The notes below the pieces were generated by a model, which was given only the letters and a program-made list of their open reading frames with translations, did not search any database and was not told where the DNA came from. Shown in pieces: positions 6,015-13,146 of a DNA stretch of 13,146 nucleotides. The translations under genes were made by a program, and so were the position numbers. The stretch's first letter is position 1; each line of letters opens with the position of its first letter. Source of the stretch: DASXHZ01 sp036488085 (GTDB taxonomy: Bacteria > Acidobacteriota > Thermoanaerobaculia > Gp7-AA8); assembly GCA_036488085.1 (NCBI GenBank), contig DASXHZ010000033.1:1-13146 (forward strand), read 5' to 3'.

Positions 6015-6383
6015 ATGGAGAGACAGCGCGCGTTAGTGGTGGACGATGACGACCCGATTCGCGCGATGCTGGTCAATCTCGTCGAGCACCTCGATTTCGA
6101 CGTCGATTCCGCGCGCGACGGCGCCGAAGCGATCCAGCGTCTGGAGGACGACGGCTACGACGTCGTCCTTCTCGACCTCATGATGCCGCACGTCGACGGA
6201 TGGGCGGTGCTCGACCACATGAGCCTCGTCGATCCCGACCGCCTGCGCCACACCATCATCGCCAGCGCCGTGCCGCAGACCGAGATCGTGAAGCGGATGA
6301 ACGCTCCGGTCTTCACAGTGCACGCGAAGCCGTTCGACATCGGGCAACTGATCGCCGACATCCGCGCCGCTGCGATCAACTGA
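6015..6383 (+). CDS. Single-domain response regulator (CheY-like receiver)
   Basis: This 122-residue protein is a lone receiver domain. It has the acidic pocket DDDD (10-13), the phospho-acceptor Asp54 in LLDLMMP, the switch residue Ser84 (IIASA) and the conserved Lys105 (AKPF). There is no output domain, so it would act through protein contacts, as CheY or Spo0F do. No kinase gene lies in the window, so the partner is unknown. ATG 6015 is chosen because AGGAG (6006-6010) lies 4 nt upstream and because the residues upstream in the frame are only the shifted end of the membrane-protein gene. The 7-nt gap to that gene suggests translational coupling. It is the last gene of the cassette and faces treZ convergently. 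Confidence 0.92.
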   Translation: MERQRALVVDDDDPIRAMLVNLVEHLDFDVDSARDGAEAIQRLEDDGYDVVLLDLMMPHVDGWAVLDHMSLVDPDRLRHTIIASAVPQTEIVKRMNAPVFTVHAKPFDIGQLIADIRAAAIN

Positions 6384-6389
6384 AAGCCG

Positions 6390-6464
6390 TTCACCACAGA
6401 GACACAGAGGTTTAATTTTTCTTTAATCTCAGTGTCCTCTGCGCCTCTGCGCCTCTGTGGTGAA
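6390..6464. repeat. Dispersed-type inverted repeat between convergent genes
   Basis: TTCACCACAGAG (6390-6401) and CTCTGTGGTGAA (6453-6464) are perfect 12-bp inverted arms. Inside, an 8-bp period is seen on both sides: CACAGAGA/CACAGAGG on the left, and CCTCTGCG at 6436 and 6444 then CCTCTG at 6452 on the right. The centre is AT-rich (6411-6427). The layout of CACAGAG arms around an AT-rich core resembles short repeats seen in many environmental genomes. It fills the gap between the response regulator and treZ stops and, with T/A runs at its centre, could serve as a terminator for both strands. Confidence 0.75.
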
Positions 6465-6469
6465 TCATC

Positions 6470-8350
6470 TCAAGCGAAAACCGCGAACGAACTTGGCGGG
6501 AGGGCGATCCGGCCGTCCTCGATTTTCGCCCCGGTGTCGATCATCGGTTTCCGCGCCGCCTGTGCGAACGGGATCTCGACCGTCGCCGCTTTCTCGCCGA
6601 AGTTGAACGCCAGCAGGACGCTGTCGCGGCGGACGAGGAGGATGCGGTGTTCTTCGTCGGCGTGCGTTTCGACGTTCGAGAGGTCGAGCGTTCGCAACGC
6701 CGGAGTTGAACGGCGGAGATGCAGCAGCGAGCGATACAGGCCGAGGATCCTCTGGTGCTCTTCGTGTTGCAGCGACTCCCAGCGGAGCTTCGAGCGCTCG
6801 AACGTCTGCTCGTCGTGCGGGTCGGGCGGCTCCCCCTCCCAGTCGAAGTCGTCGAACTCCTCGATCCGTCCGCGGCGCACCGCTTCGATCAAATCCGAGT
6901 CGGTGTGCGAGGTGAAATACTGGAACGGCGCCTGCTCGCCGTACTCCTCCCCCATGAAGAGCATAGGGATGAACGGCGAGAGGATGACCGCCGCGGCGAT
7001 GACCTCGAGCTGGTGGAATGAGACGAGCGTCGAGAGCCGTTCGCCGTGCATCCGGTTGCCGACCTGATCGTGATTCTGCGCGCTGACGACGAACTTCCGT
7101 CCGTCGCCGGTCCGAGGATGCGCGCCGAACTTGCGCCCCAGGTATGGCGAGTGCTGGCCCGTGTAGAGGTAGCCGGTCGTCAGGACGCGCGCGAGATCAC
7201 CGACGGCTCCGAAGCCTCGGTAGTACCCGTCCTGCTCGCCGGTGAGGATCGTGTGGAGCGAGTGGTGGAAGTCGTCGCTCCACTGCGTGTCGAAGCCGAG
7301 GCCGTATTGCTCCTTCGGCGTGATCACGCGCGGGTCGTTCAGATTGCTCTCGGCGATCGTGTAGACGCGCCGTCCGAGTTCGTCTGCACGTTTACGGACC
7401 GCGGTGGTGAGGTCCTGCAGGAACGGTTCGGCCGAAGAGTCGACGATCGCGTGGACAGCGTCGGTCCGCAACGCGTCGAAGTGGAACTCGTCGATCCACT
7501 GCAGGGCGTTGTGGATGAAGAACCAGCGCACGTGATCGCTATGCGCGCCGTCGAAGTTCAGCGCGAGCCCCCACGGCGTCTTGTACCGGTCCGTAAAGTA
7601 CGGGCCGTACTCGCTCAAATAGTTCCCCTCGGGGCCGAAGTGGTTGTAGACGACGTCGAGCGCGATGGCGAGGCCGCGCGCGTGGCACGCGTCGACGAGC
7701 TGCTTGAGCGCCCGCGGACCGCCGTACGAGCTCTGCGCCGCGCCGATGTACGTGCCGTCGTACCCCCAGTTGCGCGTGCCGGGGAACTGCGCGACCGGCA
7801 TCAGCTCGACGACCGTGATCCCGAGCTCGCGCAACGCGTCGAGCTTCGGGATGATCGCCTCGAACGTTCCTTCCGGTGTGAACGTCCCGACGTGCAGCTC
7901 GTAGACGACGTAGTCGTCGAGCGCAACGCCGCGCCACCCGCGGTCCGTCCAGACGAAGTTGTCCGCGACCACTTCGCTCGGCCCGTGCACGCCCTCGGGC
8001 TGGAGCCTCGACGCAGGATCCGGCCGATCAGTCCCGTCGACGTTGAAAAAGTACCGCGTCCCCTCGCCCCAATCGACCACCGCCTCGTGATAGCCGTCGC
8101 CATTCTTCGCCATCGCAATCCGCAGCTCCCGCGGCGCAACGATGTGCAGCTCCAGGCGCTCCCGGTACGGCGCCCAGACGCGAAACTCGGTGTGCGTCGC
8201 GTCGATCAGGTGTGCGCCGAGGGCACGCCCCTCACCCGTCGCCTCGCTGCGCTCGGCGCCACGCGTAGGCAGAGGGCTTTGTTCTTTTTCATCTCCCTCT
8301 CCCTCCGGGAGAGGGTGGCGCGAAGCGCCGGGTGAGGGGCGTGCGTTCAC
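6470..8350 (-). CDS. treZ: Malto-oligosyltrehalose trehalohydrolase
   Basis: This GH13 enzyme of 626 residues hydrolyses the alpha-1,4 bond next to the trehalose end of maltooligosyltrehalose and releases free trehalose. Residues 47-125 form the N-terminal carbohydrate-binding sandwich (FRVWAP). The TIM barrel follows with DVVYNHFGPEGNY (232-244), the nucleophile Asp297 in LRTDAVHAI, the acid Glu334 in IAESN, and the stabiliser Asp428 in NHDQVGNR. NHFGPEGNYL and FHFDALRTDAVHAI distinguish TreZ from branching enzymes. The start is uncertain. GTG 8350 lies 2 nt after the glgB stop and makes residues 3-43 translated repeat DNA (HPLPEGEG, ERSEATGEG). No in-frame ATG or GTG follows before the domain begins near residue 44, so the repeat is probably translated. 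The gene is last in the operon. TreY, the enzyme that supplies its substrate, is not adjacent. Confidence 0.93.
   Translation of the reverse strand: MNARPSPGASRHPLPEGEGDEKEQSPLPTRGAERSEATGEGRALGAHLIDATHTEFRVWAPYRERLELHIVAPRELRIAMAKNGDGYHEAVVDWGEGTRYFFNVDGTDRPDPASRLQPEGVHGPSEVVADNFVWTDRGWRGVALDDYVVYELHVGTFTPEGTFEAIIPKLDALRELGITVVELMPVAQFPGTRNWGYDGTYIGAAQSSYGGPRALKQLVDACHARGLAIALDVVYNHFGPEGNYLSEYGPYFTDRYKTPWGLALNFDGAHSDHVRWFFIHNALQWIDEFHFDALRTDAVHAIVDSSAEPFLQDLTTAVRKRADELGRRVYTIAESNLNDPRVITPKEQYGLGFDTQWSDDFHHSLHTILTGEQDGYYRGFGAVGDLARVLTTGYLYTGQHSPYLGRKFGAHPRTGDGRKFVVSAQNHDQVGNRMHGERLSTLVSFHQLEVIAAAVILSPFIPMLFMGEEYGEQAPFQYFTSHTDSDLIEAVRRGRIEEFDDFDWEGEPPDPHDEQTFERSKLRWESLQHEEHQRILGLYRSLLHLRRSTPALRTLDLSNVETHADEEHRILLVRRDSVLLAFNFGEKAATVEIPFAQAARKPMIDTGAKIEDGRIALPPSSFAVFA
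8223..8344. repeat. MITE-like palindromic repeat inside the 5' end of treZ
   Basis: The outer arms GCACGCCCCTCACCC (8223-8237) and GGGTGAGGGGCGTGC (8330-8344) are perfect 15-bp inverted repeats. Inside, CCCTCTCCC (8295-8303) and GGGAGAGGG (8307-8315) form a tight hairpin, and GGCGCCAC (8255-8262) has a partial match near GTGGCGC (8315-8321). The sequence looks like a small non-autonomous palindromic element of the kind found dispersed in many genomes. It is open in the treZ frame and encodes TreZ residues 3-43. No target-site duplication is obvious. Confidence 0.75.
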
Positions 8351-8352
8351 GG

Positions 8353-10467
8353 CTAATCAGGTTCAGGCCCAGGTTCAGGCCCGGCATCAGGCCCAGCTTC
8401 AGGCATCGACTTCAAAAACACCGCCCCCAACGGCGGCAGCGTCATCATCACCGACCACTTCCGGCCGTGCAGCGGAATCGGGGCGGCGTCGAGGCCGCCC
8501 ATGTTTCCTTGCCCGCTGCCGCCGTAGATGTCGGCGTCGCTGTTGAGAATCTCGGCCCAGTGGCCGGGGGCGGGGACGCCGACCTGGTAGTTGTGCCGCG
8601 GCACCGGCGTGAAGTTCAGCGCCACGACCACGAACTCCTCCGGCTTCGACTTCGAGCGACGGAAGAGCGTGACGATGCTCTGCTCCGTATCGCAGCAGTC
8701 GATCCACTCGAAGCCGCTCGGATCCATGTCGAGCTCGTGGAGCGCCGGCACGTCGCGATACGCCTTGTTGAGATCCTCGAGCCACCGTTGCAACGCGGCG
8801 TGGATCGGGATGTCGAGCAGACTCCAGTCGAGGCTGGAATCGTGGTTCCACTCGCGCCACTGCCCGATTTCGCCGCCCATGAAGATCATCTTCTTCGCCG
8901 GCTGCGAGTACATGTGCGCGTACAGGAGCCGCAAATTAGCGAACTTCTGCCACTCGTCGCCCGGCATCTTCCCGATGAGTGAGCCCTTGCCGTGTACCAC
9001 CTCGTCGTGTGAGAGCGGCAGCACGAAGTTCTCAGTGAAGGCGTACATCATCCGGAATGTCAGGTCGTTGTGGTGGAAGCGGCGATGGATCGGGTCCTTG
9101 CTGAAGTAACGCAGCGAGTCGTGCATCCACCCCATGTCCCATTTCATCCCGAACCCGAGTCCGCCCACATACACCGGCCGCGAGACCATCGGCCACGCCG
9201 TCGACTCCTCGGCAATCGACTGAACGTCGGGATGCACGTCGTACACGTCCTGGTTCACGCGGCGGAGGAAGGAGATGGCGTCGACGTTCTCGCGTCCTCC
9301 GAACTCGTTCGGGATCCATTCGCCCGCTTTCCGCGAGTAGTCGAGGTACAGCATTGACGCCACGGCGTCGACGCGCAAACCGTCGGCGTGGTACTCGCCG
9401 AGCCAGTAGAGGGCGTTCGACAGCAGGAACGCGCGTACCTCGTTGCGGCCGTAGTTGAAGATGTACGACTTCCAGTCGGGATGAAAACCCTTGCGCGGAT
9501 CGGCGTGCTCGTAGAGATGCGTGCCGTCGAAGTACGCGAGGCCATGCTCGTCGGTCGGGAAGTGCGACGGCACCCAGTCCAGGATGACGCCGATGCCGTT
9601 CTGGTGCAGCACGTCGACCAGGTACTTGAAGTCCTGCGGCGTACCGTAGCGGCTGGACGGCGCGAAATAGCCGGTGATCTGGTATCCCCAGGAGCCGTAG
9701 AACGGATGCTCCATCACCGGCATCAGCTCGACGTGCGTGAAGTTCATCTTCTTCACGTACTCGGCGAGCGGCGCGGCGATCTCGCGATAGCTGAGCGACT
9801 GTTGTCCTTCGCGACGCCATGAGCCCAGATGCATTTCGTAAATCGAGATCGGCGCGTTGAAGGCGTCGCGCTCCGCGCGCGTGCGCATCCACGCGCCGTC
9901 GTTCCATTCGTAGCCAAGGTCCCAGACGATCGACGCCGTCTTCGGCGGCGTCTCCTGCAGCACGGCGTACGGATCGGCCTTGTCGACGCGATAGCCGCCG
10001 GCGCGCGAGACGACGTGGTACTTGTAGACCGTCCCTTTTCCGATGTCGGGAACGAAGCCTTCCCACAACCCCGACGCCGCGCGCGCCTCCAGCTTGTTGC
10101 GCTCGGAGTCCCAGCCGTTGAAGTCGCCGATGACGCTCACCCGTTCCGCATTCGGCGCCCAGACGCCGAAGATGACTCCGCCGGGCGCGATGTGCGAGCC
10201 GAGCTTTTCCCACAGCTTGCGGTGCGTCCCTTCGTTGAAGAGATGGAGGTCCCAGTCGGAGAGAAGGGAGTTCGAGTCAGTTGCCGGTGGCCGGTCGCCG
10301 GTTGCCGGAGCGGTGATGCTGACCTCGATCGTCCCCTCGGGGATGATGTCCGCGCCGACGTTCGCCGCCTCTTCCGCGAGCTCCTCCGCACGCTTTTTCG
10401 GCGCGCGTTTCTTCGGTGCCGAGGTCGTCTTGGCGGAGGCAGTCGTCTTCTTACTTCGTGTCGCCAT
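8353..10467 (-). CDS. glgB: 1,4-alpha-glucan branching enzyme
   Basis: This GH13 branching enzyme of 704 residues cuts alpha-1,4 glucan and rejoins the piece through alpha-1,6 links. The CBM48 sandwich is at about 95-185 (VWAPNAERVSVIGDFNGW). The barrel shows ELMPVMEHPFYGSWGYQ (247-263), DWVPSHFP (297-304), the nucleophile Asp367 in GLRVDAVASMLYLDY, the acid Glu420 in SIAEES, and Asp488 in LSHDEVVHGKGS. ATG 10467 starts MATRSKK; the longer open frame upstream is antisense shadow of treS. No clear Shine-Dalgarno is seen. Residues 1-65 are an unusual Lys/Ala-rich linker (APKKRAPKKRAEEL) that includes a heptamer repeat. The last 17 residues are a PEAG/PDAG/PEPG tail made by a 12-bp tandem repeat. 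Neither addition belongs to the family. The gene lies between treS-mak (50-bp gap) and treZ (2-bp gap), consistent with the GlgE glucan pathway. Confidence 0.96.
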   Translation of the reverse strand: MATRSKKTTASAKTTSAPKKRAPKKRAEELAEEAANVGADIIPEGTIEVSITAPATGDRPPATDSNSLLSDWDLHLFNEGTHRKLWEKLGSHIAPGGVIFGVWAPNAERVSVIGDFNGWDSERNKLEARAASGLWEGFVPDIGKGTVYKYHVVSRAGGYRVDKADPYAVLQETPPKTASIVWDLGYEWNDGAWMRTRAERDAFNAPISIYEMHLGSWRREGQQSLSYREIAAPLAEYVKKMNFTHVELMPVMEHPFYGSWGYQITGYFAPSSRYGTPQDFKYLVDVLHQNGIGVILDWVPSHFPTDEHGLAYFDGTHLYEHADPRKGFHPDWKSYIFNYGRNEVRAFLLSNALYWLGEYHADGLRVDAVASMLYLDYSRKAGEWIPNEFGGRENVDAISFLRRVNQDVYDVHPDVQSIAEESTAWPMVSRPVYVGGLGFGMKWDMGWMHDSLRYFSKDPIHRRFHHNDLTFRMMYAFTENFVLPLSHDEVVHGKGSLIGKMPGDEWQKFANLRLLYAHMYSQPAKKMIFMGGEIGQWREWNHDSSLDWSLLDIPIHAALQRWLEDLNKAYRDVPALHELDMDPSGFEWIDCCDTEQSIVTLFRRSKSKPEEFVVVALNFTPVPRHNYQVGVPAPGHWAEILNSDADIYGGSGQGNMGGLDAAPIPLHGRKWSVMMTLPPLGAVFLKSMPEAGPDAGPEPGPEPD
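8358..8405. repeat. Four 12-bp tandem repeats at the 3' end of glgB
   Basis: CAGGTTCAGGCC occurs at 8358 and 8370, followed in register by the variants CGGCATCAGGCC (8382) and CAGCTTCAGGCA (8394). Because 12 is a multiple of 3, each unit adds four residues to GlgB (PEAG, PDAG, PEPG, PEP). The tract ends at the glgB stop, 8 nt before the treZ start. Copy number may vary by slippage without breaking the frame. Confidence 0.85.
10281..10308. repeat. Four heptamer tandem repeats in the glgB linker
   Basis: TTGCCGG, TGGCCGG, TCGCCGG and TTGCCGG follow each other without a gap. They encode about residues 54-63 of GlgB (PATGDRPPAT), between the Lys-rich head and the first family-conserved region. 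The 7-bp period is shared with the tracts at 1251-1352 although the unit sequence differs. A change of one unit would shift the frame. Confidence 0.8.
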
Positions 10468-10500
10468 GCGCGGCGTACCGTACAGCAAGTCGCGCGCCGC

Positions 10501-10517
10501 GAGGGGACGCGTCCCCT

Positions 10518-10518
<1 letters not shown>
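10501..10518. repeat. 18-bp perfect palindrome at the treS-mak stop
   Basis: GAGGGGACGCGTCCCCTC is a perfect self-complementary 18-mer whose last base is in the TAG stop of the TreS-maltokinase gene (10518-10520). In the minus-strand RNA it would fold into a short GC stem between the two coding regions. A second weak stem, GCGGCG with CGCCGC, lies between it and the glgB start. No T-run follows, so it is not a classical terminator. It may stabilise the mRNA or reduce read-through. Confidence 0.65.

Positions 10519-13146
<2,628 letters not shown>

Noticed and set aside
7046..8335. A 429-codon plus-strand open frame opposite treZ
   Set aside because: It is Arg/Val/Asp-rich shadow coding opposite a complete GH13 enzyme, with no ribosome binding site or domain. 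The same applies to long frames opposite treS-mak (11925-13109) and the M20 gene (1207-2280, minus).

Overview
This is a GC-rich bacterial chromosome segment carrying metabolic genes and many short intergenic repeats. I see no rRNA, tRNA, phage or transposase gene. The gene content (divergent citrate synthases, a glycine-rich RRM protein, a GlgE-type glycogen/trehalose block) and the abundant small dispersed repeats would suit an Acidobacteriota-like organism, but that is an impression from general knowledge and no marker gene here settles it.

Layout. (1) 1-1365: a cupin gene and an isocitrate lyase/PEP mutase-family gene form a two-gene operon on the minus strand. The genes overlap by ATGA. 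The operon is followed by a repeat of mini-hairpins (1-77) and preceded by heptamer-periodic repeats (1251-1352). (2) 1366-2733: a plus-strand M20 metallopeptidase. (3) 2754-5087: two divergent citrate synthase paralogues. The minus-strand copy carries an N-terminal DNA-binding helix-turn-helix, and the 57-bp gap between the genes holds overlapping palindromes. (4) 5106-6383: a plus-strand cassette of an RRM RNA-binding protein with a structured leader, a very hydrophobic 91-residue protein, and a single-domain response regulator. (5) 6390-6464: a dispersed inverted repeat between convergent genes. (6) 6470-13146: a minus-strand operon, read from the right edge: a TreS-maltokinase fusion (5' end outside the window), glgB, then treZ.

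How the genes work together. TreS-Mak interconverts trehalose and maltose and phosphorylates maltose to maltose-1-phosphate, the substrate of GlgE. GlgE is not in the window. GlgB introduces alpha-1,6 branches into the glucan. TreZ releases trehalose from maltooligosyltrehalose made by TreY, which is also not in the window. Together this is a glucan/trehalose cycling block.

The most distinctive feature is that at least six unrelated short repeat families sit at gene boundaries. Three of them are translated as added segments at protein ends: the GlgB N-terminal linker, the GlgB C-terminal tail and the TreZ N-terminus. The second point of interest is the HTH-citrate synthase facing its paralogue across a palindromic gap.
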